NCBI GenBank assembly: GCA_902559395.1
Contig: CACEHR010000002.1
Span: forward strand, 62,001 to 126,000
Origin: an uncultured Pelagibacteraceae bacterium
GTDB taxonomy: Bacteria > Pseudomonadota > Alphaproteobacteria > Pelagibacterales > Pelagibacteraceae
Direction of reading: 5' to 3'
DNA length: 64,000 nt
Shown one piece after another: positions 1 to 7,669 of the stretch. Under the pieces are notes generated by a model. The model saw only the letters and a program-made list of their open reading frames with translations, did not search any database and was not told where the DNA came from. Position 1 is the stretch's first letter, and each line of letters starts with the position of its first letter. The position numbers and the translations under genes were made by a program.

Positions 1-744
1 GGTTTGGTGTCTCCGACAATTAAATCTTCTGTTCCAAAAAATTTTAGAACTACACACTGGGTAGGAGTAGCTAAAAGAGCAAGAATAATTTACTATTCAC
101 CAGAAAGAGTAAGTGGCGCTGAATTATCAGGTCTTACATATGAAGATCTAGCTGATCCAAAATGGAAAGGCAGATTAGTAATTAGAAAATCAAGCAATAT
201 TTATAACAAATCTCTTGTGGCTTCATTGATTGAGAATAATGGAAAGAAAGCTGCTTCTGAATGGTCTAAAGGAGTTGTTGCCAATATGGCAAGAACACCA
301 AAAGGAAACGATAGAGCTCAAATTATGGCAGTTGCAGCTGGAGAAGCTGATATTGCTGTAGCAAATACTTATTACTTGGCACTTATGCTGTCTGGTAATA
401 AAGGAGCAGAACAACAATCGGCTGCTAAAAAAGTTAAGGCATTTTTTCCTAATCAAAATGATAGAGGAACACATATGAATATTAGTTGTGCAGCTTTAGT
501 AAAAGGAGCACCTAATAAAGCAAATGCTATCGCTCTTGTTGACTTTTTATTATCTCCAGAGGCTCAGGAACATTTTACAAATAATACTTTTGAGTTTCCA
601 ATGATAGCTGGGGTATCTCCAAATCCATTAGTAGTGAATAATTTAGGATTAGATTTTAAACAAGATTTAACAACTAAAGTTTCAAGCTATGGAAAAAATC
701 AAGCCGCTGCATTAGAGGTAATGACAGCTGCTGGATGGAAGTAA
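1..744 (+). CDS. Ferric-iron ABC transporter substrate-binding protein (5' end outside window)
   Basis: Periplasmic Fe(III)-binding protein of the FbpA/FutA type, delivering iron to the permease and ATPase encoded just downstream. The reading frame is open from base 1, so the start and signal peptide lie upstream of the window. The visible 247 codons cover most of the second lobe. A Tyr-Tyr pair at bases 370-375 (in NTYYLALM) matches the tandem tyrosines that bind ferric iron in this family, and the C-terminal VDFLLSPEAQEHF segment is also typical. Context (fused Fe permease and ATPase) supports the assignment. The exact ligand state (free Fe3+ or chelate) cannot be told. Confidence 0.88.
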   Translation, partial: GLVSPTIKSSVPKNFRTTHWVGVAKRARIIYYSPERVSGAELSGLTYEDLADPKWKGRLVIRKSSNIYNKSLVASLIENNGKKAASEWSKGVVANMARTPKGNDRAQIMAVAAGEADIAVANTYYLALMLSGNKGAEQQSAAKKVKAFFPNQNDRGTHMNISCAALVKGAPNKANAIALVDFLLSPEAQEHFTNNTFEFPMIAGVSPNPLVVNNLGLDFKQDLTTKVSSYGKNQAAALEVMTAAGWK

Positions 745-751
745 GGAAAAA

Positions 752-946
752 GTGAGAAAGAATTTATTTAATTTTAATTTAGACATTTCTCCAGGCAAAA
801 GTGGTTCTCTAGAGGGTCAGATAACTTGTGAGCCATGCTTGTCACAATGTGAAAAAATTAAAAAAAAAATAAATAATAGAAAATTATCTGAGATCGGAAA
901 TGATGATATTGATCGTGTCATTAATGTTTTTGATTTAAAAAGTTAA
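752..946 (+). CDS. Small cysteine-containing protein in iron-transporter operon (unknown function)
   Basis: A 64-residue protein with a GTG start, 7 bp after the iron-binding-protein stop; an AAGGAAAAA Shine-Dalgarno-like run precedes the GTG. It has no signal peptide or membrane segment. The middle carries a CEPCLSQC cluster (C-x2-C-x3-C) followed by a lysine-rich stretch and an acidic tail. I do not recognise the family. The cysteines and its place between the binding-protein and permease genes suggest metal or Fe-S handling, but that is inference. The codon pattern is protein-like and a strong stem-loop follows it before the permease, which argues that it is a real gene. Confidence 0.55.
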   Translation: MRKNLFNFNLDISPGKSGSLEGQITCEPCLSQCEKIKKKINNRKLSEIGNDDIDRVINVFDLKS

Positions 947-955
947 TTTTCAAAA

Positions 956-1004
956 AGTGAACATAACTCAATAGTTATTTACCCTACTATTGATTATGTT
1001 CACT
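956..1004 (+). terminator. Long stem-loop between iron-binding-protein unit and permease
   Basis: AGTGAACATAACTCAATAG pairs with CTATTGATTATGTTCACT across a 12-nt loop, giving an almost perfect 18-19 bp stem with one bulged base. No T-run follows, so it looks like a processing or mRNA-stabilising hairpin, or partial attenuator, rather than a classic intrinsic terminator. It separates the binding-protein genes from the permease. Confidence 0.6.
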
Positions 1005-1021
1005 CGAACAAAAGGGTAAAA

Positions 1022-2650
1022 ATGTATTTAAAAAAAATTAATTTTTGGTTTTTAAGTTCTTTACTGGTATCAATTTTTGTTGCTATACCAATTGTTACTG
1101 TATTTACTAGTTTTTTTGAAGATACATCAAATTATTATCAAATTCTAAAAAATACTTTTTTGTTTGAATACATTTTTAATTCGCTTGTTTTGCTGATTAG
1201 TGTTTTGGTTTTAACTTTTTTAATTGGAACCAGTACGGCTTATTTGGTTTCTTTTTATAAATTTCCTTTTAGTGATTTTTTTAAATGGGCTCTTATATTA
1301 TCTTTTGCTGTACCTCCTTATATATACGCATATTCATTGACAGCTTTCTTTGAAAATTATGGAACATTATATTCGATATTGAAAAATCTATTTGGAGAGG
1401 CAAATTATAATCAAAGCATTCCAAAGTTTGATGGTCTAATAGGCGCTGTACTTTCGCTATCTTTTTCACTATTTGCTTATGTTTATATTCTCTCAAGAGC
1501 ATCTTTCCAGTATCAATCCCAAAATTTAATTGATTTAGGTAGAAATTTAGGATTTTCAAAAGCAAAATCCTTTTATTCGTTAATTTTACCTGCTGCTAGA
1601 CCAGCAATTGTTGCAGGCCTTTCTCTAGTTGCAATGGAAACTTTAGCTGAATTTGGGGCAGTTGATTTCTTTTCTATAAATACTTTAACAACAGGTATTT
1701 ATAACTCTTGGATTACATTTGATGACTTAGCTTTCTCAAACAGGATATCTTTTTTTCTTCTTTTATTCATTTTTGCAATATTTATTTTAGAAAATTTATC
1801 TAGAAAGAAGGCAAGGTATCACGCCAATACTAAAGGAGGATTTAAACAAAAAGAAAAAATCCAACTATTAGGAAGTAAAGCATTTTTTGCGTTCTCAATT
1901 TGCTTCTTAGTTTTTTTCCTAAGTTTTTTATTTCCACTAAGTCAAATGCTTTATTGGACATTAAAATTTCCTGAAAATCTTTTTGATATTCCAGTAGTAA
2001 CTTTAACATTAAACACCTTGTACTTGGTGTTATTATCAAGCTTAGTTTTAATAATTTTTTCTTTAATTTCTAATTATGGAAATAGAGTTTCTAAAAATAA
2101 AACTTTAAATGCTTTATCTACATTATCTATTTCTGGTTATGCAATTCCAGGAGTAATTTTAGCAGTGGCATTTATAACTTTTATTGCATGGTTTGATGAT
2201 AATGTTGTAAAAGCACTTGGTTTTTTATCTATTAAAAAAATGTTTATTGGTTCTATTCTAGGACTCGTACTAGTTTATTTTGTAAGATTCTACTCTTTAG
2301 CTTTTAACGGAATAAAATCTGGTTATGAAAAAATAAATATTTCCGTTGATGAAAGTTCGTATTTACTTGGTTACTCTAAAAAGAAAACTTTTATGAATAT
2401 TCATGTACCTTTCTTAAGAAACTCTCTTTTATTTGTTGGAATACTAATTTCTTTAGAAATAATAAGAGAATTGCCAATCACTTTGATTTTAAGACCTTTT
2501 AATTTTGAAACATTTGCAACTACAGCTTATATATCTGCTTCAGAAGACTTATTAGAAGCCGCAGCTGTTCCTTCGTTATTTTTAATTTTGATTGCAACTC
2601 TATTTATAATGCTTACATCTAAATATATACTGAGGGAAAATGAGCGATAG
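1022..2650 (+). CDS. Iron ABC transporter permease (fused two-domain FbpB/ThiP type)
   Basis: Inner-membrane permease of 542 residues carrying two binding-protein-dependent permease domains in one chain, as is usual for FbpB-type iron importers. About 12 hydrophobic segments are visible. EAA-type coupling loops occur near residues 174-200 (DLGRNLGFSKAKSFY) and 445-470 (SSYLLGYSKKKTF), one per domain. It starts with ATG 17 bp after the stem-loop, preceded by AAAAGGGT. The last 11 bp overlap the ATPase gene, indicating translational coupling. Together with the flanking genes this forms a complete ferric-iron importer. Confidence 0.9.
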   Translation: MYLKKINFWFLSSLLVSIFVAIPIVTVFTSFFEDTSNYYQILKNTFLFEYIFNSLVLLISVLVLTFLIGTSTAYLVSFYKFPFSDFFKWALILSFAVPPYIYAYSLTAFFENYGTLYSILKNLFGEANYNQSIPKFDGLIGAVLSLSFSLFAYVYILSRASFQYQSQNLIDLGRNLGFSKAKSFYSLILPAARPAIVAGLSLVAMETLAEFGAVDFFSINTLTTGIYNSWITFDDLAFSNRISFFLLLFIFAIFILENLSRKKARYHANTKGGFKQKEKIQLLGSKAFFAFSICFLVFFLSFLFPLSQMLYWTLKFPENLFDIPVVTLTLNTLYLVLLSSLVLIIFSLISNYGNRVSKNKTLNALSTLSISGYAIPGVILAVAFITFIAWFDDNVVKALGFLSIKKMFIGSILGLVLVYFVRFYSLAFNGIKSGYEKINISVDESSYLLGYSKKKTFMNIHVPFLRNSLLFVGILISLEIIRELPITLILRPFNFETFATTAYISASEDLLEAAAVPSLFLILIATLFIMLTSKYILRENER

Positions 2651-3701
2651 TTATTTAGAGATTAAAAATGTTGATTTCACTATAGGTGGAAAGATCAAAG
2701 TTAAGAACGCATCTTTTGCGATTGAAAATGAAGGGGATACTTTGTGTATTCTTGGTCCTTCAGGAATTGGAAAAACTACAATACTTAGAACTATAGCTGG
2801 TTTAGAAAAAATTGATAAAGGTTCAATAAAATTGAACGGAAAATTATTATCGTCTAAAGATAAAAATGTAGAACCTGAAGATAGAAACATATCTTTAGCT
2901 TTTCAGGACAACAGTTTATTTCCTCATTACACAGTTGAAAAAAATATTTTATTAGGTGCAGAGAGAAATAAAGGAAAAAGAAAGAAAAAGCTTAGTTTTA
3001 AAGAGATTGTAGATTTTCTTGATATAGAAAAAATATTACCAAAATTTCCACATGAAATTAGCGCAGGGGAAGCACAAAGAGCTTCGCTTGCAAGATCGCT
3101 ATTAACTCAACCTGATCTTTTGCTTTTAGATGAACCCTTATCTAATGTAGATCAAAGTTTTAAAGAAGAAATTCAAGTAAGATTAAAAAAAATATTAAGT
3201 AAATTAAAAATTACAACAATAATTGTTACTCATGACTCCTATGAAGCTTTTTATCTTGGTACCAAATGTGCAATTATATTAGATGGTCAAATTAAACAGT
3301 TTGATGATCCTTATAATGTTTATCATTTTCCAAATTCAGTCGAAGTAGTAAATTTTTTAAATCGTGGAATTTTAATTCCAGCAAAAGTAACAGGAGAAAA
3401 TTCATTAGAAAATGACGATCTTGGAACAATTAAAGGTAATTTTATTAAGCATTATCCAAAAGGTTCAAATGTGCAATTATTATTACAACCAGAGGACCTT
3501 GAGCACGACGATAAAAGTAATCTAAAGCTAGAAGTAGTAGATCGAAAATTTAGAGGAACAAACTTTATTTATACTTTAAAAACCAATAGCGATTTATTAA
3601 TTCCAGTTTTTGTTCATTCCCATCACGAACATCAACATGAAGCTGACGAAAAGTTTGGAATTAAAAGACCGATTAATATTGATCACATAGTTTGTTTTTA
3701 A
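2640..3701 (+). CDS. Iron ABC transporter ATP-binding protein (FbpC-like)
   Basis: Cytoplasmic ATPase of 353 residues that powers the permease upstream. Walker A GPSGIGKT at 39-46, Q-loop FQD at 88-90, signature SAGEAQR at 141-147, Walker B LLLLDE near 160-165 and switch H198 are all present. The signature deviates from the usual LSGGQ, with Ala at the second position and Glu at the fourth. A C-terminal TOBE-like regulatory half follows. The extreme C-terminus has an unusual histidine cluster (HSHHEHQHE) that could bind metal, possibly a regulatory sensor; that is inference. Overlaps the permease gene by 11 bp. Confidence 0.9.
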   Translation: MSDSYLEIKNVDFTIGGKIKVKNASFAIENEGDTLCILGPSGIGKTTILRTIAGLEKIDKGSIKLNGKLLSSKDKNVEPEDRNISLAFQDNSLFPHYTVEKNILLGAERNKGKRKKKLSFKEIVDFLDIEKILPKFPHEISAGEAQRASLARSLLTQPDLLLLDEPLSNVDQSFKEEIQVRLKKILSKLKITTIIVTHDSYEAFYLGTKCAIILDGQIKQFDDPYNVYHFPNSVEVVNFLNRGILIPAKVTGENSLENDDLGTIKGNFIKHYPKGSNVQLLLQPEDLEHDDKSNLKLEVVDRKFRGTNFIYTLKTNSDLLIPVFVHSHHEHQHEADEKFGIKRPINIDHIVCF

Positions 3702-3713
3702 TAAAACAAGCAA

Positions 3714-4400
3714 ATGCTTAGTAAAAAACAATTATTTACTAGAGGTATGCTGGATATTTCTCCACATATGCTTTCAGTAATTCCATTTGGAATAATTTGT
3801 GGAGCAATTGGGGTTGAACTTGGATTTCACCCATATTTAGTTTACGCAATGTCTTTCATAATTTTTGGAGGCGCTTCACAAATAGTTTTTTTACAGTTGT
3901 TATCAGGAGGTGCATCTAGTTTAGTTGCCGTTGCATCTGTTGGAATTATAAATTCTCGACATTTATTATATGGAGCTGTTTTATCTGAATATTTAGAAAA
4001 ATTATCTTTTATAAAAAAATTATTAATTTCTTATGTTGTTGTAGACCAAGGCTTTGCTGAGTCTAATAAGTTTTTCAAAAAAAATAGAAGTGAAGAATTT
4101 TTACATTATCATTTAATTGGTACCGGTTGTACAATGTGGGTTTGTTGGCAAATTGCAACTTTATCAGGTATTGTTTTAGGATCATTTGTTCCAGAGGAAC
4201 TTGGATTAAAATTTGCAATTCCTCTAACATTTATAGCAATTGTGGTTCAGGATTTAAAAAAATTAGATCATGTAATTGTAATGATTACTTGTGGTTTAAG
4301 TTCACTGTTATTTTTTGATGCTCCATTTAAATCTTATATAATTATTTCACCGATAATTGCTTTATTTGTAGCTGCACTACTGTTGAGGTTAAAAAAATGA
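3714..4400 (+). CDS. azlC: AzlC-family branched-chain amino acid exporter, large subunit
   Basis: A 228-residue integral membrane protein. The N-terminal PFGIICGAIGVELG and GGASQIVFLQLLSGG segments are characteristic of AzlC, which together with AzlD exports branched-chain amino acids. Starts 12 bp after the iron ATPase gene and overlaps azlD by 4 bp (ATGA), so it is probably transcribed with the iron operon. Substrate in this organism is not shown by sequence. Confidence 0.85.
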   Translation: MLSKKQLFTRGMLDISPHMLSVIPFGIICGAIGVELGFHPYLVYAMSFIIFGGASQIVFLQLLSGGASSLVAVASVGIINSRHLLYGAVLSEYLEKLSFIKKLLISYVVVDQGFAESNKFFKKNRSEEFLHYHLIGTGCTMWVCWQIATLSGIVLGSFVPEELGLKFAIPLTFIAIVVQDLKKLDHVIVMITCGLSSLLFFDAPFKSYIIISPIIALFVAALLLRLKK

Positions 4401-4714
4401 CCCTCACTGCAATAATTTTTGCTGGAATATTAACTTACTTTACTAGAATGACTATGATCGCTTTAATAAGTAGAGATATGTTGGGAAATAAAATTAAAGC
4501 AGTGTTAGAATATGTTCCTTCTGCAGTATTTCCAGCAATAATATTTCCAGGAATATTTATAAATGATTTTGGAACTATTATAGATATGAATGATCCCAAA
4601 ATTTTTGGAGCGTTAGTTGCTGTAATTGTAGGTTATTTTTCAAAAAATATTATTGCAACAATTTCAGCTGGATTAGTTTCTTATTGGTTTTTAATATTTG
4701 TTGTCTTTAATTAG
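4397..4714 (+). CDS. azlD: AzlD-family transporter subunit
   Basis: A 105-residue protein with about four hydrophobic helices, the normal AzlD size. The N-terminal TYFTRMTMIAL and the EYVPSAVFPAIIFPGIF segment fit the family (R..P in the first helix-loop region). It overlaps azlC by 4 bp, as expected for an obligate pair. Its 3' end overlaps the convergent metallo-beta-lactamase gene by 8 bp. Confidence 0.85.
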   Translation: MTLTAIIFAGILTYFTRMTMIALISRDMLGNKIKAVLEYVPSAVFPAIIFPGIFINDFGTIIDMNDPKIFGALVAVIVGYFSKNIIATISAGLVSYWFLIFVVFN

Positions 4715-5390
4715 CGCCTAATTTTATATTTCTACTTACATTGATATCTATTAATTTTGGTTTTGCTAAATTAAGATTTGACATAAGTTCGACATACTCA
4801 TCAACATTTTTAACCTGCAATCTTGGATTAAATTTTTTTTCATTACCAATTGTACTAGATTCTTTGCCGTTATAATCATGACCAGGATACAAAATTGTAT
4901 CCTCAGGTAATTTTAACAATCTATTAAAGATTGAATTGTAAGCATCTTTTGAACTTCCGTTTTGAAAATCTGTTCTACCAGTACCATTAATTAAAAGAGT
5001 ATCTCCTGAAAACAAATAATTCTCCATTAAGAAACTATAACTGTCAGAAGTATGACCAGGCGTATACATGGCTTTGATTTTTATTTGGTCAATTTTTATT
5101 ATTTCATCATCTTTTACTTTAATTTCTACAGCATCAGCAGGTGTGTGTTCTCCCATAAGTGTAGAGCAATTTGTTGCCAGTTTAAGTTTACTCGCACCAG
5201 TTATATGATCAGCATGAATATGGGTATCTATTACCTTAACTAGTTTTAAATCTAATTCTTGAAGTAACTTAATATAGCTTTCAACATTCTCAATTACTGG
5301 ATCAATTATGACTGCCTCGCGACCTTTTGCCGATGCAATTAAATAAGTGTATGTCGACGATTTGTTATCGAATACTTGCCTAAAAATCAT
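4707..5390 (-). CDS. ETHE1-like persulfide dioxygenase (MBL-fold)
   Basis: A 227-residue metallo-beta-lactamase-fold enzyme. The motif THIHADH at 56-62, H113 (TPGHTSD), D130 (SGD), GRTDF at 138-142 and H171 (YPGHDY) follow the ETHE1/Blh pattern. Those enzymes use one mononuclear iron to oxidise glutathione persulfide to sulfite. The GRTDFQ and NPRL stretches favour ETHE1-like proteins over glyoxalase II. No rhodanese domain is fused. Physiologically it would remove sulfane sulfur in the cytoplasm. A divergent DUF4396 gene starts 22 bp from its start codon. Confidence 0.8.
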   Translation of the reverse strand: MIFRQVFDNKSSTYTYLIASAKGREAVIIDPVIENVESYIKLLQELDLKLVKVIDTHIHADHITGASKLKLATNCSTLMGEHTPADAVEIKVKDDEIIKIDQIKIKAMYTPGHTSDSYSFLMENYLFSGDTLLINGTGRTDFQNGSSKDAYNSIFNRLLKLPEDTILYPGHDYNGKESSTIGNEKKFNPRLQVKNVDEYVELMSNLNLAKPKLIDINVSRNIKLGAN

Positions 5391-5412
5391 TTATTATTAA
5401 TATCAAATTATA

Positions 5413-5850
5413 ATGAATACCTCTACATTTCATTGGTCTTGTAGACATACCTGGAAAAGAAGCGCAAAAAATACAGCTTGGTGTGTACTAGGTTGTGCGA
5501 TTGGAGATTTTGGAACAATATTATTTTTTCAATTAACTCAAATTCCTTTTCCAGTTTTAGGAATAATGATTTTAGCAATCATCAATGGATTGATAACAAG
5601 TATTATTTTAGAAACAATAATTTTAATGACACAAAATTTTAATTTTGTTAATGCATTCAAAACAGCTTGTGGCATGAGTTTAATTTCAATGATTAGCATG
5701 GAAATCATGATGAATTTAACAGACTATGTTTTAACTGGAGGCGCAATTTTAACATGGTGGGTGGTGCCAATAATGCTAATTGTAGGTTTTTTAACTCCTT
5801 GGCCTTATAATTATTGGAGATTAAAAAAATTTGGAATTGCTTGTCATTAA
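5413..5850 (+). CDS. DUF4396 membrane protein
   Basis: A 145-residue protein with four predicted membrane helices and a short N-terminus containing STFHWSCRHTWKRSAKN, then CVLGCAIGDFG. This pattern (His/Cys-rich N-terminus, GCxIGDFG at the first helix) resembles DUF4396, whose members are often found near copper or multicopper-oxidase genes. The His and Cys residues could bind metal. No biochemical function is established. Divergent from the persulfide dioxygenase gene and convergent with the cytochrome b561 gene (2-bp gap). Confidence 0.6.
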   Translation: MNTSTFHWSCRHTWKRSAKNTAWCVLGCAIGDFGTILFFQLTQIPFPVLGIMILAIINGLITSIILETIILMTQNFNFVNAFKTACGMSLISMISMEIMMNLTDYVLTGGAILTWWVVPIMLIVGFLTPWPYNYWRLKKFGIACH

Positions 5851-5852
5851 GA

Positions 5853-6380
5853 TTAAATAATTTTTTTTAATAAATTGTCCCCAAAAAATAGTTTGTGAAT
5901 AATAACAGCAGATATATGAAGCACTATTAAACCGATAAGGGTATAATTTGAAATAATATGAATTTCATAAAACTGATCTGCTAAATCAAAATTTTCATTA
6001 ATTTGAATTTCTCTAAATAATATTGTTAATGTTTCTCCGTTAAATAATTTTTTTAATATTCCTGAAATTGTTATTGATAAAATAGCAATATATAAAAGTA
6101 CATGGTTCATTTTTGCTAAAAACCTTTGTCCTTTAAAAATACTTGGATCTAATTTTGGAGTTGGATTAAGTATATTATTTATTAACCTTATTATTATTAT
6201 ATAAAAAACAGTTAAACCTAATGTAACGTGAATATCTTCAATAGTTATTCTTTGATCACCAAAATCCAAATCAACTAGGTAAAAACCTAGAGGTATTTGT
6301 ATAAAAAGAATAATTGCGCTGAGCCAATGTAACGCTTTTGATATAATACCATACTCTGTTAGGGTATTTGTTACATGCAT
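5853..6380 (-). CDS. Cytochrome b561 (CybB-like)
   Basis: A 175-residue, four-helix membrane cytochrome. Histidines H18, H51, H141 and H155 have spacings of 33, 90 and 14, matching the haem ligands of E. coli CybB (H13, H47, H137, H151) almost exactly. Such proteins carry two b haems and move electrons between quinol and a periplasmic partner or superoxide. The neighbour transcribed in the opposite direction encodes a c-type cytochrome, a plausible partner. Its start codon lies inside the palindrome ATGCAT shared with that gene. Confidence 0.85.
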   Translation of the reverse strand: MHVTNTLTEYGIISKALHWLSAIILFIQIPLGFYLVDLDFGDQRITIEDIHVTLGLTVFYIIIIRLINNILNPTPKLDPSIFKGQRFLAKMNHVLLYIAILSITISGILKKLFNGETLTILFREIQINENFDLADQFYEIHIISNYTLIGLIVLHISAVIIHKLFFGDNLLKKII

Positions 6381-6842
6381 ATTTTATTTAACCACATAAA
6401 AAAATATATTAAAATAATTTTATTCTCAATTTTAAGCGTATTTTTCGTCTCATCTAGTAATGCCGAATTAACAGTTGAGGAGATTGTTAAAAGTAGACAA
6501 GCATTATTTAGCAAAAACTATAGTACGGCAAAAAGAGTACAAGCTTTTTCATCAAAAGGAGATTTTGAAAAAGCAAAAAAACTAATGATTGAAATGAGTG
6601 AAAATTACAAAGTTTTGATTGATTTATTTCCTGAAAATACTGAAGATGAATTTGACACTGAAGCTTTACCAACTGTTTGGGAAGAAAAAGACGCCTTTAA
6701 TGCATTAATGACAAAAGCATCTGAGGATATGATAAAACTTACATCTGTTATTGAAGATGCTGATGATATAAGAGGAACCTTGAAACAATTTATGTGGAGT
6801 AATTGTAAGGCTTGTCACAGTAGGTATAGAGAAGAACATTAG
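6375..6842 (+). CDS. Cytochrome c'/c556-like periplasmic protein
   Basis: A 155-residue secreted protein. A signal peptide (residues ~1-29, cleavage after SNA) precedes a four-helix-bundle-like sequence, and the haem attachment site CKACH sits at 144-148, near the C-terminus, as in cytochrome c' and c556. The usual axial Met near the mature N-terminus is not obvious (SRQALFSKN), so the haem may be five-coordinate; this needs an alignment. ATG at 6375 is the only in-frame start that preserves the signal peptide. The gene is divergent from cytochrome b561, with both start codons inside ATGCAT. Confidence 0.78.
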   Translation: MHILFNHIKKYIKIILFSILSVFFVSSSNAELTVEEIVKSRQALFSKNYSTAKRVQAFSSKGDFEKAKKLMIEMSENYKVLIDLFPENTEDEFDTEALPTVWEEKDAFNALMTKASEDMIKLTSVIEDADDIRGTLKQFMWSNCKACHSRYREEH

Positions 6843-6857
6843 TTACTAAGATAAAAA

Positions 6858-7385
6858 ATGATACCTCAAAAAGTTAAAGATCATATTGAAGAATATATTA
6901 GCCAAGAAGTTTATGTTCAAATTGCTATAATTAAGGGTAAAGAAAAGGTTTCAACAGAAACAGCTATTGATAAATATTTTAACACAAATCATTTTAGAGA
7001 TTTTTCAGAGGGTAAACCTTATTTTCATTTCATTGATGGATTAAGAGATAAATGCCTTGGAAAACTTAAGAATTCTCCTATGAGAGAAAAGGAAACTGAA
7101 GACGAGACCATAAAATTATTGCAGAAAAAACTTAATGATTTAAGCGATGATGAGCTTGAAGACACTTATTGGGAAATAGAAACAGGAGAATTTTTTTCTG
7201 GAGAGCAAATAATAGAATTAGAAAAAAGTTGCAGTGAATTAATTAAAGAGCTTAATCTTTCAAATAAAAATAAAAAAGAAGTTCAAAAAACTATTATGAG
7301 TTTTTGTGAAAACTATGAAAAGTTGTGTCAAAAAAAATACCCAGAAGCTCCACTTCCACTAGAAATACTAAAATCAGTAAATTAG
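6858..7385 (+). CDS. Hypothetical cytoplasmic protein
   Basis: A 175-residue soluble, highly charged protein with no signal peptide or membrane helix. The C-terminal two thirds are rich in Glu/Lys and predicted helical; three cysteines lie in the last half. I recognise no family. It starts 15 bp after the cytochrome c' stop and could share its transcript. The intergenic region after it contains strong inverted repeats. Confidence 0.6.
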   Translation: MIPQKVKDHIEEYISQEVYVQIAIIKGKEKVSTETAIDKYFNTNHFRDFSEGKPYFHFIDGLRDKCLGKLKNSPMREKETEDETIKLLQKKLNDLSDDELEDTYWEIETGEFFSGEQIIELEKSCSELIKELNLSNKNKKEVQKTIMSFCENYEKLCQKKYPEAPLPLEILKSVN

Positions 7386-7391
7386 TTTTTA

Positions 7392-7464
7392 AAGGGTTCG
7401 CTCTTTAAGTGTATACCTAAAGAGCTCCCTTGTATTGCCTCTTTGGCATTATAATCCCGAGAGG
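7392..7464. ncRNA. Candidate structured RNA or cis-regulatory element
   Basis: In a 284-bp gene-free stretch (7386-7669) two nested structures are visible. Hairpin one (7392-7431) has AAGGG pairing with CCCTT and, inside it, CTCTTTA pairing perfectly with TAAAGAG around a 10-nt loop. Hairpin two (7438-7464) has CCTCT pairing with AGAGG. Neither is followed by a T-run on either strand. Both strands can fold, so orientation is open. It does not match an RNA family that I can name. Confidence 0.3.
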
Positions 7465-7505
7465 AATTTATTTTCGTTATATTTTTCAAATGAAAAGCTG
7501 TTCAG

Positions 7506-7535
7506 CTAAGTATCAGGTGGTGAAAGTATTAACAT
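7506..7535 (-). other. Possible nine-residue peptide with consensus Shine-Dalgarno (or anti-SD sRNA segment on plus strand)
   Basis: On the minus strand AAGGAGG (7539-7545) lies 3 nt before ATG of a nine-codon frame (MLILSPPDT). The SD region can pair with ACCACCT inside the frame (6 of 7), which would hide it. On the plus strand the same bases read ACCTCCTT, identical to the anti-SD core of 16S rRNA. Either reading is possible, and coincidence is not excluded. Confidence 0.2.
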
Positions 7536-7669
7536 AAACCTCCTTCTATAAAAAAGGTAATTATAATTTATACAATTTCAATTAATTTATTTTAATTTTG
7601 TGCAAATATATTTATTGAATACAACCTAGTGCTTTAGTAGATTCCCGCTAACTTAAGTTACTTCCAAAA

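Noticed and set aside
7386-7669. tmRNA, 6S RNA or SRP RNA in the structured gap
   Set aside because: No tRNA-like acceptor/T-arm with CCA, no SRP GGAAG-type loop and no clear 6S bubble could be recognised by eye.
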